From Ensifer adhaerens (GTDB taxonomy: Bacteria > Pseudomonadota > Alphaproteobacteria > Rhizobiales > Rhizobiaceae): DNA of 64,000 nucleotides. Numbering within the stretch: position 1 is the stretch's first letter; each line of letters begins with the position of its first letter. The position numbers were made by a program, and so were the translations under genes. Of this stretch, positions 16,513 to 24,623 are shown in pieces. Where the stretch lies: assembly GCF_001270265.1 (NCBI RefSeq), contig NZ_LGAP01000009.1:124001-188000 (forward strand). Direction: 5' to 3'. The notes beneath the pieces were generated by a model. It was not told where the DNA came from and did no database searches. It saw only the letters and a program-made list of their open reading frames with translations.

Positions 16513-17094
16513 TGATCTCTGTTGATCTTCGGAGTTGCACTTCAACACTCCTTCGCTCGTTGTGGTGCAGGTGGTTACTCTTCTTGGCTCCAAACCAGAT
16601 CGTTCCGGTGTTGCCACAAGAATTCGTTCCAGCTCTTCGACCGCCGTGACCGGAACTAGTCGGTACCCTGCATTTAGGGCAGCGAGGCCCAATTGGCCGG
16701 ATGATGCGGGTGCCGTAACCTGTAACCCCGCGTCCGACCATTTTTGAAAGATAGCAGTGTATGCATCGGCTTGGCCGGTTGTTTGGATTTGGCCGGCAAC
16801 TTCGGAAAGTCCCTTTCGATAGTCCGCGATTACAACGTCCCGCGCCGAAACCCGCTTGTTCAACTCGGCTATTTGTTGTTGCGCTTGTGCTATCTGCAGC
16901 TTGTAGCCTTGCGCTTCGACCACGACTTCACTCCATTTGAATGTCGTCATGAGAATGACACCCATGAAAACCAGGAAGTAACCGAAGCCGGTGACTTTGG
17001 ATTTTCCAAGGTAACGCCAGATGGGCGGCCAACAGAACGCAAACCCGACTAGAAAACACAGAATGCTCGCGACCAGAATGTAGTTTTCGTTCAT
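16504..17094 (-). CDS. Membrane-anchored coiled-coil protein, possible lysogenic accessory gene
   Basis: A 196-residue protein. The N-terminus has two membrane segments (about 6-22 and 38-52), then a coiled coil (about 60-110, LQIAQAQQQIAELNKRVSAR) and a small C-terminal domain ending with Cys-containing TTCTTTSEGVLKC. It runs opposite to the lytic genes and ends tail-to-tail with the holin. I recognise no family. Membrane-anchored moron genes in this position often give superinfection exclusion or other lysogen traits; that role is a guess here. Confidence 0.7.
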   Translation of the reverse strand: MNENYILVASILCFLVGFAFCWPPIWRYLGKSKVTGFGYFLVFMGVILMTTFKWSEVVVEAQGYKLQIAQAQQQIAELNKRVSARDVVIADYRKGLSEVAGQIQTTGQADAYTAIFQKWSDAGLQVTAPASSGQLGLAALNAGYRLVPVTAVEELERILVATPERSGLEPRRVTTCTTTSEGVLKCNSEDQQRSSP

Positions 17095-17253
17095 ATCGCC
17101 CCCCTATCGCCCCGATTTGGACGATCGAGATTGCAATGGCGATAGTCAAGTTATGTTCGGGGGAATATTTTGAGTTCCGGCGTGTTGACGCCTGCTAGCG
17201 CCATAGCTCGTCGTAGACCACCTCGATATTGTACTTGTTACACATACAGCGTC

Positions 17254-17337
17254 TCAGGCATTACGGTTGATCCTGCCAAGCACCAGGCCGTTGCATTCGC
17301 GATCTACGGTCAAGTCGATACCGCGCCGGTGTCGCAT
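17254..17337 (-). CDS. Possible very small gene (27 aa)
   Basis: A 27-codon frame (MRHRRGIDLTVDRECNGLVL..) preceded by a strong GGAGG ribosome binding site eight bases before ATG. It follows the frameshifted zinc-ribbon gene in the same direction. No homologue recognised; kept at low confidence because only the ribosome binding site supports it. Apart from this frame I see nothing in 17095-17403. Confidence 0.25.
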   Translation of the reverse strand: MRHRRGIDLTVDRECNGLVLGRINRNA

Positions 17338-17403
17338 GGCGCGCTCCTCCTGTGACGAGAGCTATCGCGTTACCGACGCTGGTCAACGCCGGTGCACCAA
17401 CGA

Positions 17404-17894
17404 TCAGCGCTTCTGCTTCCCGATCTTGATTGTGTTTCCAGCGGCGTTCTTACAGCGCTGGCACCGCATCTTCGCTGCGAGTGCGAGTATGGACTGATCC
17501 TTGCCGAAGCGACGCTGCAGGTCACCGCGATTGAGATGCACTTCACGGCGACAGTGCTTGCACCTGCAAAAGAGTTCGTACCATTCCGGCAGATTGGCGA
17601 ACGTGATCTCCTCAGGTCGGCCGGCTGGTGCCGTGTTGCCAGCCGGTTCGATCGGGAGGGCAATCGCTCCTCTGCGGACTTGCTGTAGGACAGTTGGCAG
17701 CGATCATAGAACGGGTTTTTCGTCTTTGTGCAGCCGTTTGCGTCCGCAAGTCGACCAAGCAGAGAGGGCATAGGAACATCGCCGATCCGCTCCAGCAGCG
17801 CCTTCGCGTCATATTGCTTCTTCAGCCCGCATTTGCACTCGACCTGGATTTTCAGAACGAACTCAGACAGCCACCAGGCACCGTTTCTAGGCAT
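17404..17894 (-). pseudogene. Zinc-ribbon protein gene interrupted by a frameshift
   Basis: Two halves of one protein lie in different frames. The N-terminal half (ATG at 17894) has CKCGLKKQYDAKALLERIGD and FYDRCQLSYSKSAEE. Near 17668-17676 the coding signal moves by one base to a frame reading ALPIEPAGNTAPAG, FANLPEWYELFCRCKHCRRE and MRCQRCKNAAGNTIKIGKQ, ending in TGA at 17404-17406. The Cys pairs suggest two zinc ribbons. A single missing G in a GAGGAG run would explain the break. It may be a true pseudogene or a sequence error. The start ATG overlaps the stop of the upstream gene. Confidence 0.75.
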
Positions 17895-18111
17895 CCTTCA
17901 AATGTTCCTCGGTCGGTTTCCACCCGCGCGTAAAACCAAGGCTCATGGAGATTTCGGCCAGTGCGAGCTGTTCGCGCAGATGTTTGCAGTCGGCGAGGAG
18001 GGTCCGGATCGTGGCCTCGGCGTCGCCATCGTGCCAGGCAAGGGCTGCAGCGAGTTCGTCAGGCGTCTGACCGACGTCGTCGGCGTGGGTGATTTGCTGA
18101 GCGGCGGACAT
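17887..18111 (-). CDS. Hypothetical phage/accessory protein (74 aa)
   Basis: A 74-residue helical, acidic protein starting MSAAQQITHADDVGQTPDEL and containing ATIRTLLADCKHLREQLALA, a likely coiled coil. It overlaps the start of the frameshifted zinc-ribbon gene by eight bases (ATGCCTAG), so they form one leftward unit. The ribosome binding site is AGGAG upstream of ATG. Function unknown. Confidence 0.65.
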   Translation of the reverse strand: MSAAQQITHADDVGQTPDELAAALAWHDGDAEATIRTLLADCKHLREQLALAEISMSLGFTRGWKPTEEHLKDA

Positions 18112-18189
18112 GCTTTCTCCTCGTCCGGGGTGCCTCCCCGGAGCTTTCGTCTGTTAGGTTTTAGGTTGGCGGCCGCATCGCCGGTGAAA

Positions 18190-18363
18190 TTAGGACCTCT
18201 TGGCCGGTGGCCATTCGATCCGATGCTCGAAGCAATACCAGTTCGGCGCTGCGCGGCCGTGGGCATAGCCGAAGCTCCCCCACTTCGTGCAGCCAGGATG
18301 CTCGCACAGGTGCTCAATCAGGCCGCTTTCCGCTCTCTTGGTAGCGCCGACTTCGTCACTCAT
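18190..18363 (-). CDS. Small Cys/His-rich (zinc finger-like) protein
   Basis: A 57-residue protein with CEHPGCTKWGSFGYAHG and WYCFEHRIEW, giving a C-x4-C ... C-x2-H pattern that probably binds one zinc ion. Similar short proteins are common in rhizobial prophages. ATG 18363 is chosen over the longer frame from 18426 because the conserved part begins just after it. Leftward orientation like its neighbours. Role unknown, possibly nucleic-acid binding. Confidence 0.65.
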   Translation of the reverse strand: MSDEVGATKRAESGLIEHLCEHPGCTKWGSFGYAHGRAAPNWYCFEHRIEWPPAKRS

Positions 18364-18462
18364 GCTGCAGGGCCTTCTCAATGCTTCTGTTCTACAAATG
18401 TTCTCATTGAGGCAGAGAGTCAACACTGAGATTTCGGGAGTAAGTGTCCTGCTGCGGGAGCG

Positions 18463-18750
18463 TTATGGGGACACGAAGAAAAGAAGGGCGACAAGCAACC
18501 ACAGCATCACACCGATGAATCCTGCCATGTCAGCGTGGCAAATCAGCGAGCCATCCTCGACGCGTTTGAATCCCAGCCAATTAAATCCTCTCTCGGCCGA
18601 GGTTATTGATTGAACGCGCACCTTTCCTAGAGTGATGATCGGCAGCACCAGCCTAGCGGTGGTGTAGCCAAACAACTCAAGAAGAACGTCAATCAAGTCA
18701 TAACTCCGGTGCAAGGTTCCATGGCCGCAGAATGGGATAATCAGCGACAT
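18463..18750 (-). CDS. Small membrane protein, unknown
   Basis: A 95-residue protein with one clear C-terminal membrane helix (ADMAGFIGVMLWLLVALLFF) and a weaker hydrophobic stretch near residues 20-42. The middle is polar (TSAERGFNWLGFKRVEDG). I recognise no family. It is a leftward single gene between other small accessory genes. Confidence 0.6.
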   Translation of the reverse strand: MSLIIPFCGHGTLHRSYDLIDVLLELFGYTTARLVLPIITLGKVRVQSITSAERGFNWLGFKRVEDGSLICHADMAGFIGVMLWLLVALLFFVSP

Positions 18751-18798
18751 CGGTTAATACCCGGCGAAGATAGGCTTCGACGCCCACTTGGGGAGGGG

Positions 18799-19044
18799 TT
18801 AATGCGGTTTCCGCGCGAGCAGCACAACGCCGGCGCCAAGCTCGAACATCTCGGCATTCGAATTCATCGCGAGGAAATTGTTGTCGGCAAGTTCCATCAG
18901 CGCCGTCGCCACTTCCTCGCGTGACCATCCGGCCTGGTAGGCCCGATCGGCAACCGACTGAAATTCGGCTTCTATCGCCTCCTGGTAAAGGAGTTCGCGA
19001 TCAGAGAGAGATTTCGGATGTTTAGGCCCGGCGATTTTCGGCAT
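18799..19044 (-). CDS. Hypothetical protein (81 aa)
   Basis: An 81-residue protein with a helical core (YQEAIEAEFQSVADRAYQAG, then SREEVATALMELADNNF) typical of small rhizobial accessory proteins. ATG 19044 has a good GGGAGGA ribosome binding site; the longer frame from 19092 does not. Function unknown. Confidence 0.65.
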   Translation of the reverse strand: MPKIAGPKHPKSLSDRELLYQEAIEAEFQSVADRAYQAGWSREEVATALMELADNNFLAMNSNAEMFELGAGVVLLARKPH

Positions 19045-19099
19045 GGCGTGTCCTCCCGGAGAAGATGGTAGGGCGCACTTCGCATTCTGCAAGGCTCCG

Positions 19100-19288
19100 C
19101 TAATTTAAGGATTCGCCTTCGATCTTAACGCGCCTGTCCGTCCAGCCGCGCCGACAGGCCTCGTCGAGCACGTCGCGCCACATGTCGTCGTCGGAGCCGT
19201 TGACCCAATTTGCTTGAGCAAGCAGGAAAACGGCCACTAGGCAAACCTCACGAAGCTCGTCGTCGGTGATGGAGGGGGGTGCACGCAT
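19100..19288 (-). CDS. Hypothetical protein (62 aa)
   Basis: A 62-residue protein starting MRAPPSITDDELREVCLVAV and containing DMWRDVLDEACRRGWTDRRV, close in style to the preceding 81-residue protein (a helical 'EACRRGW' versus 'RAYQAGW' motif), so the two may be distant relatives. ATG 19288 follows GAGGAGAC. Function unknown. Confidence 0.6.
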   Translation of the reverse strand: MRAPPSITDDELREVCLVAVFLLAQANWVNGSDDDMWRDVLDEACRRGWTDRRVKIEGESLN

Positions 19289-19398
19289 GAGTGTCTCCTC
19301 TTGAGAGGAGGTTAAGCCGCGACGGTGGTCGTTGGCTATTGCAAGATTCACAGTAGTTTTCGCGACAGTCGGCGTGTGCGGTCGTATTAGAAGAGATT

Positions 19399-19422
19399 GG
19401 CCGGAGGGTTTTCCCTCCGGCC
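19399..19422. terminator. Perfect 10-bp hairpin in a divergent gap
   Basis: GGCCGGAGGG, a TTTT loop and CCCTCCGGCC form a perfect 10-bp stem followed by TTT. It lies between a leftward and a rightward gene (gap 19289-19576), where no terminator is needed for either, and a second GC-rich hairpin (GCAGCC-GCGA-GGCTGC) follows at about 19449-19464. It could end a small RNA or a lost gene. Nothing else is visible in this gap. Confidence 0.6.
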
Positions 19423-19576
19423 TTTGGCTGCCCGGCCACGGGTGGCCGCAGCCGCGAGGCTGCAACGGCGGGTGCTGATTGGCGTCGTACCCCGCCCGGC
19501 AATCACACAAGATCATTGCCACACCCGCTGCCTGCGCAGGCGTTCGGCGGTGTGCCAGAAAAAGTGATCCTCTACA

Positions 19577-20434
19577 ATGCAAGATAGTTTTCAGTTCACG
19601 GCCGTTCGGCCTGTGTCCCCGCCGGCGGCGTACCTCGGCGGCAAAAAGCAGCTCGCGGCGCGCATCGCCTCGATGCTCGAACAGATCCCGCACAACCTTT
19701 ACGCCGAGCCATTCGTAGGGATGGGCGGTGTGTTCCTACGTCGATCGCTCATTCCAAAGGCGGAGGTCATTAACGATCGCTCCGGCGACGTCACCACGCT
19801 GTTCCGCATCCTGCAACGGCACTATCCGCAGTTCATGGAAGTGATGAAATTCCAGCTCACTTCACGGCGGGAGTTTGAGCGCCTTGCTGCCACCGACCCA
19901 TCGACGCTGACGGACCTGGAGCGTGCTGCACGCTTCCTCTATCTTCAGCGACTGGCGTTTGGGGGCAAGATCACCGGGCGATCGTTCGGCGTCGATACCG
20001 TTGGGTCGGCCCGCTTCAACATCGGACGCCTCGGCATCATCCTCGAGGAGGTACACGAGCGTCTCAGTGGGGTCGTTATCGAGAATCTGGACTGGCGAGA
20101 GTTCATTGATCGATACGATCGCCCTGGTGCGCTCTTCTATCTCGATCCGCCGTATTTCGGAAACGAGAGCGACTACGGCAAGGGTGCCTTCTCGCGCGAT
20201 CGGTTCGCTGAAATGGCTGAGCATCTGGCGAGGATCAAGGGGCGGTTTGTGATCTCGCTCAATGATCGGCCAGAGGTCCGCGAGATCTTCGCGGCATTCC
20301 CGATCGCGCGGGTTGATCTGACCTATACCGTCGCCGGCGGAGGTGGAAAGGATGTAGGGGAGGTTATTATCCTTGATGGCAAAGAGCCGGCGGTAGCGAA
20401 CCTACCGGCAATTCAAGCGACTCACACCAGCTAG
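19577..20434 (+). CDS. DNA adenine-N6 methyltransferase, D12 class
   Basis: A 285-residue Dam-type enzyme that methylates adenine in a short DNA target using S-adenosylmethionine. The SAM-binding segment AYLGGKKQLA (about 19-28) and EPFVGMGGVFL (about 48-58), and the catalytic DPPYF motif (about 194-198), are present. The size matches the family (270-290). No cognate restriction gene is adjacent, so it is likely an orphan phage methylase protecting phage DNA or controlling expression. It overlaps the tail of the next, opposite gene by four bases. Confidence 0.85.
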   Translation: MQDSFQFTAVRPVSPPAAYLGGKKQLAARIASMLEQIPHNLYAEPFVGMGGVFLRRSLIPKAEVINDRSGDVTTLFRILQRHYPQFMEVMKFQLTSRREFERLAATDPSTLTDLERAARFLYLQRLAFGGKITGRSFGVDTVGSARFNIGRLGIILEEVHERLSGVVIENLDWREFIDRYDRPGALFYLDPPYFGNESDYGKGAFSRDRFAEMAEHLARIKGRFVISLNDRPEVREIFAAFPIARVDLTYTVAGGGGKDVGEVIILDGKEPAVANLPAIQATHTS

Positions 20435-21924
20435 TGATTGCTGGTGGGTGCCATCTCATCTGCTTGTGTAGCACTGCCCGTCCCTCCTTGTGGGACGGGT
20501 GGAAGACCGTTCGTCGGTACCGATGTCGGCACTTGGGATTCTATCTCGCTCGTCTTGCCCTTTGCGGTTGAAGGGGCCTGCGCCGACGAGCCAACAATGT
20601 CGGTCGACTGAGAGAGTGTGGAGCCGGGTGTGTTCAAGCCACAGATTGCGACGTAAAACACGGCAGCAAACATCAAGAGCGCCATTGATGCACCGCCAAC
20701 GGCTGTTACATAGAAACCCCTTTCGGCTCTGGTCGCAGGCGTTTCGACCATTTTGCTGTATTCGTCATCGTTCAAGTATCTGTAGAGGCGTGGTTTCCAT
20801 TCGTTCCGCATACCTTTCTGAATACGCAAGAACTGAAGGCCACTCCCGATTACCACGAACACGTATATCGCCAGCACCAGCGCTAGCAGCACCGACAAAA
20901 TCTGAATGAAAGAACTGGATGCTGGCAACGTCGCACGAGCTATAAGTATCCCGATATTGCCCACGGCTGCGCCGGTCACTGCAGCGGCAAGCCCTCGAGC
21001 GGTATCCGCGAGCTTGACGGTTTCATCGGAGACCGATTTCCGTAAGTCGGATAATGCCTTCAACGTTTCCTGACTTTGACGAGACACCCCGAAGTTGTAA
21101 GCAATCTTTGCGCCTTCGAGTGCTTGATGAAGGATACCTACTAGATCTCGTGCGTTACCTCCGCGTAGTGCCGAGCGAGCGACCTCCGCTGCCAGCAAAG
21201 CGTGTCGATTCTCAACTTCTCGGTCATTTTCGTAGACCCATTGAGCTGCGCGCTGCAGTTCTTCAAATGACTTTGCGTCGAGTGCTTGCTCGAATTTTGC
21301 TGCGAAACGAGTTGCGGGCGGACCTCGAAAAAGTAGCTCTCCGTCCGTCTCAACTTCCTGAGCGAGTGATGCTGTTAGGTGAACCGCCGCCACGTCACCC
21401 CAGTTCGCTGGTACAATCGCACTTGGTTCGCGGAGTAGCCAGCGACCTAGACCGGAACGAAGGACGTTAAAATCTCCGAGTACGCGAACGAACCGTCGCG
21501 GGTCGATAGTTTCATCTTCAGGATGAAACTCAGTGGTGTCGTCCCAATCTGAGTATCGAGTTGTTCTCGTTTCGAAGGACGATGGGAGTCCCTGCAGCCA
21601 TATGATCGGAGCAGTGGGTGGACGCATTAGCAGTTGTTTGAACGCAGTTTTCGTAAGAACGGCTTCAACCCCATCAGGCGAGATAGGCTTCGATGCCACA
21701 ATCTTAACGTCTCGCAGATCCGCCGAAAGCTGCTTGATACTAAATTCGCCGCCCGCGTCTTCGAGCGTCTCTACCGCCAAGCCCGCTCCGGCGAGCAGAT
21801 CGCACAACCGAATCGCGTCTTCGCCTTCGAGTTGATAGACGATGACTTGACTAGGTGTCTCCGTGACTGCCGCGCGCTGGTTGTCGACCAGGCGATCTAT
21901 TTCAGTCGCGAGGGCGTTCAGCAA
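20431..21924 (-). CDS. Large protein with C-terminal membrane anchor, partner of NA37-like gene
   Basis: A 497-residue protein I do not recognise. Residues 1 to about 330 appear soluble, mixed alpha/beta then helical; two membrane helices follow, near 337-366 (ILSVLLALVLAIYVFVVIG) and 405-432 (GGASMALLMFAAVFYVAICG), with a Ser/Thr/Pro-rich tail of about 60 residues. The start is TTG at 21924, inside the end of the upstream gene (23-base overlap), with GAGGAT upstream, so translation is coupled. Base composition is lower in GC than the core genes. It may be a membrane effector or a signalling partner of the NA37-like protein. Confidence 0.65.
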   Translation of the reverse strand: MLNALATEIDRLVDNQRAAVTETPSQVIVYQLEGEDAIRLCDLLAGAGLAVETLEDAGGEFSIKQLSADLRDVKIVASKPISPDGVEAVLTKTAFKQLLMRPPTAPIIWLQGLPSSFETRTTRYSDWDDTTEFHPEDETIDPRRFVRVLGDFNVLRSGLGRWLLREPSAIVPANWGDVAAVHLTASLAQEVETDGELLFRGPPATRFAAKFEQALDAKSFEELQRAAQWVYENDREVENRHALLAAEVARSALRGGNARDLVGILHQALEGAKIAYNFGVSRQSQETLKALSDLRKSVSDETVKLADTARGLAAAVTGAAVGNIGILIARATLPASSSFIQILSVLLALVLAIYVFVVIGSGLQFLRIQKGMRNEWKPRLYRYLNDDEYSKMVETPATRAERGFYVTAVGGASMALLMFAAVFYVAICGLNTPGSTLSQSTDIVGSSAQAPSTAKGKTSEIESQVPTSVPTNGLPPVPQGGTGSATQADEMAPTSNH

Positions 21925-22957
21925 GGGTCTTATCCTCTACAAGCGGCGCGTTGGTGCGAATAGTAAACTCCACTCCACCCTCGGGCAGTTCACGACGCAT
22001 CACCGATCTGCCTTGTTCTTCACCGGGAAACTCTATGCGGACCTGTTCAGCCGTGCGGATGTAGCGGCGCGGCTGCAACCTTAAAGTCTGAGGATCTGGT
22101 CGGAAATCAACATCCGTGAGATCCACAGATTTCAGTTTTCTCCGCATTACCTTCTCAATGTTGAGCCGTACACTCTCGTCGTCGGGTCGGTCGGCCGCAT
22201 GGAGCACCGCGTCTACCACGTCGTCGTTTGTTACCATGTCCCGTGCCTGAAGCGCACTTTTAGCTCGCGCAACCGCCGCTCCTACATTCTTGTCGGGCAA
22301 GTTATCCTTTAGTTCCTGCAAAGCTCCGCGTATCGCTTCATTTAGCTTTCTGCTCAGTTCTTCAGTCGATCGGCTTCTTTCAACGCCGAGATATCGTTCG
22401 AAGTAGTCGGTGAGGTCGGGCGCCTCTTTCATTCGGTCGCTTGCAGACAATTGTTCTTCTGCTGCGCCCTCGCGGACCCGAACAATGCTAAACTTCTGGA
22501 GTGCCTTCTTTTCTTTGACAAACGCCTGGATGATTGCGCGCAGCACGTTCCTTCCGTCCTGTTGAGCCAGTTCAACAGCTTCGCGGTAATCGTATTTTAC
22601 CAGCGCATATAAGATCACGTTAGGGTCGTCATTGCGCAGCTCAAAGACAAAGAAGGCGCCGCTACTACTCTGGCGTACGTGGTCGCGATAAAAAAGCTGA
22701 GATAGTTGTTGCCCGCCTTGCTCGAATGTTAGTTCGTTCCGCGCCATCCGTTCAATAATAGGCCGAACGTACGAGTCTTCCTTGAAACGGTGTACGCCGG
22801 CAGCGGCGGCTGCGAAGATACGCTCGCGAAAAAATGCTTCTTGTTGCACTTCGATTTGCGGTTGGGGAGAAAACGGTTCTTCTGCACGTCCTACGACATG
22901 CAAGATCATCTTGCTGACCTCGACAGTGTTCAGTTCATGATCCGTCAGAAAGCTCAC
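21902..22957 (-). CDS. NA37/NdpA-like nucleoid-associated family protein
   Basis: A 351-residue protein whose N-terminal half resembles the NA37 (YejK/NdpA) family: it opens with a 'VEVSKMILHVVGRAEEPF' segment, then YRDHVRQSSSGAFFVFELRN and an Ile/Leu-rich core. In E. coli the family binds the nucleoid. The GTG start at 22957 has GAGGGAG seven bases upstream; the longer frame from 23143 has no such site. It is the first gene of a two-gene leftward unit with the membrane protein downstream. The family match is from memory and moderate. Confidence 0.6.
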   Translation of the reverse strand: MSFLTDHELNTVEVSKMILHVVGRAEEPFSPQPQIEVQQEAFFRERIFAAAAAGVHRFKEDSYVRPIIERMARNELTFEQGGQQLSQLFYRDHVRQSSSGAFFVFELRNDDPNVILYALVKYDYREAVELAQQDGRNVLRAIIQAFVKEKKALQKFSIVRVREGAAEEQLSASDRMKEAPDLTDYFERYLGVERSRSTEELSRKLNEAIRGALQELKDNLPDKNVGAAVARAKSALQARDMVTNDDVVDAVLHAADRPDDESVRLNIEKVMRRKLKSVDLTDVDFRPDPQTLRLQPRRYIRTAEQVRIEFPGEEQGRSVMRRELPEGGVEFTIRTNAPLVEDKTLAERPRD

Positions 22958-23265
22958 GTGATTCTCCCTCAATTGACATATGCGTTGGCTACGCAGCGTT
23001 GCATCTGTTTTATGCTCGCTCGTCAAGAAGTAGATACTCAAAGATTTAACATAAGCTGATTCTAGTGCCGCATGTTCATATTTGGCGCTTGCGTGGGCCT
23101 TTTGCCAGCTGGTCACGGGGGACGCTGCGGCGCAAAACTGCAACCAGCTGATTTTGAGTGATTACCTTCCTTGGGTCAGAAACCCTATGTCCGGTATCGC
23201 TGTTTCGCAATTGACGACAACTTGGTTTGGTCATTTGTTACTCTCTTCGCAATCTGGAGGAGAGA

Positions 23266-23710
23266 ATGACAAATCCTGAGGCCGATGCTCAACTCCACTG
23301 GGTCTTATCGCAGTCAAACGTTCCGGTGGCATTACGTTTGGGAAAGGGTACCAAACTTCAGGTAAAGGTGCCGTTCGCTCCTGACAACCGCGTCTGGCTG
23401 CAGGGAGGCAAGCGCACGTCGCCGAAATGGTTCGGATATTAAGCGGTGGGAGCTGCCGCAGTCCTGGTTTAACGACTTCGTAAATCGGACCCTTTCTCGA
23501 TATCGCCGTGTCTATGTTATCCAGCCCTATCAGGACCAAGAAGTCTGTGCGCCCGCTTGCTGGAATGCGGCTGGCCATGAATGCCAATGCTCGTGCATGG
23601 GTGCAAATCATGGCTCAGGGGAAGGTCGTGGCTGGTTTGTCGCATCCGACACGTTTGCGGTGAGATGGGGCACTCGCCATGTAGCCTGTCGTTTGCTGTC
23701 GGCGAAATGA
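23266..23710 (+). pseudogene. Cys-rich conserved protein gene interrupted by a frameshift
   Basis: ATG 23266 with a strong GGAGGAGAG ribosome binding site opens a frame (LGKGTKLQVKVPFAPDNRVW, GGKRTSPKW) that stops at 23442. The coding signal continues one frame over from about 23435: DIKRWELPQSWFNDFVNRTL, RVYVIQPYQDQEVCAPACWN, AAGHECQCSCMGANHGSGEG, RGWFVASDTFAVRWGTRHV, ending in TGA 23708-23710. Together they make one protein of about 148 codons of a Cys-rich family with a C-x3-C-x6-C-x-C-x-C cluster and GANHG motif. The break lies at about 23428-23440 and needs a +1 shift. It may be decay or a sequence error. Confidence 0.75.
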
Positions 23711-23816
23711 ATGGGGTGGAAGATGAAGCTTCGCCGTCGCCTGGATGCCCTAAAGCGTTCTCAGAGTTTAACCGTCGTGTGCGATTGCGAGTTGGGGTTG
23801 GACTTCACCTTCACCT

Positions 23817-24596
23817 CTACCCGAAAGCCGCGGCGTGGAGCGTACGCATGGCCTGCTCGTCTCCTGCAGAATCTGGATCAAGTGGGACGCCCGCGAACAC
23901 ATCGTCACCGGCCAACCAGCGATTCTCGATGCTTGGATCTTGGATTACCAGTTCCATCGCACTGTTGAATTCGTACGATGCACGAGATAGTCCGCTTTCC
24001 ATCAATGCTCCCTCAAGGGCGGTGCTGAAGATCCCGCGAACCATCATGTGAGCCATCGGCGTTGGAATATCCTCGCCGCTGAGCCCAACATAGGATCTTT
24101 GACAGATTTCGGCGTCAGCCGACGCTGCTGAGCGACAGACGTTCGGCCGGTTCTTATAATTGAGGCAAAGGTTGTCTGATAGAGCGGGACAAGGGGTAAT
24201 CATGTCGCCGCGATCGTCAAATGAGAGGCCTCTCACCGCTTGCATCGTTTCTTCCAAACGGGCGACGTAACCTGCGTGCTGGTCGTTGGAAATTGTTTTT
24301 GCGAAGAAGATGACTTCTGGCACCTTCGCCGCCACCCAAACAGTGCAGCAGTACCAACAGCCCTTGGAGCACTGTGTCGGCACATCCGCCAGCTTACGAG
24401 AAGACTTGTCCATGGCGGTGTGCAGAAAGTTCATCAGTCCATAAACGCGGCCGCTTCTGCGAGCTTGCTCAACATGCTCATGAGTTTTCCGCATGAGCCG
24501 AACCATCAAGCCTTCGTCGAAGTGGTCGATGTTGATCCCTTGATCGATTTGGCGATCATATTCTTTGTTTTGCCTACGGCGGTTAGCTCGGTTCAT
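23817..24596 (-). CDS. YkgJ-type cysteine cluster protein
   Basis: A 259-residue protein with the CxxxCxxCC signature (C76, C80, C83, C84; QCSKGCWYCC) and further cysteines in PCPALSDNLCLNY, NVCRS and EICQRSY that complete the pattern of the YkgJ/FliB-like family, thought to bind zinc or an iron-sulfur cluster. The N-terminus is helical and very basic (MNRANRRRQNKEYDRQ). Partner and substrate unknown. A perfect 8-bp inverted repeat lies directly upstream. It sits between the frameshifted Cys-rich gene and the Septu-like pair. Confidence 0.75.
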   Translation of the reverse strand: MNRANRRRQNKEYDRQIDQGINIDHFDEGLMVRLMRKTHEHVEQARRSGRVYGLMNFLHTAMDKSSRKLADVPTQCSKGCWYCCTVWVAAKVPEVIFFAKTISNDQHAGYVARLEETMQAVRGLSFDDRGDMITPCPALSDNLCLNYKNRPNVCRSAASADAEICQRSYVGLSGEDIPTPMAHMMVRGIFSTALEGALMESGLSRASYEFNSAMELVIQDPSIENRWLAGDDVFAGVPLDPDSAGDEQAMRTLHAAAFG

Positions 24597-24604
24597 ATTT
24601 TCCT

Positions 24605-24623
24605 CTAAAATGCTCCATTTTAG
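24605..24623. promoter_or_regulatory. Perfect inverted repeat upstream of the YkgJ-type gene
   Basis: CTAAAATG-CTC-CATTTTAG, two perfect 8-bp arms around a 3-base spacer, ending nine bases upstream of the leftward start codon. The AT-rich palindrome in this position could be an operator or a 5' leader hairpin. No other copy was seen in the window. The rest of the gap 24624-24821 shows nothing I can support. Confidence 0.5.

Noticed and set aside
17195-17245. Short frame MCNKYNIEVVYDELWR resembling the N-terminus of YedK/HMCES proteins
   Set aside because: Only 16 codons before a stop and no further similarity in any frame; cannot be told from chance.
22970-23000. Third copy of the defence-upstream element near the NA37-like gene
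   Set aside because: Only about 11 bases (TGCGTTGGCTA) match, without the hairpin or flanking similarity.
23711-23968. Rightward 85-codon frame after the frameshifted Cys-rich gene
   Set aside because: It overlaps the end of the YkgJ-type gene and its second half is Arg/Pro-rich shadow sequence; no ribosome binding site of note.
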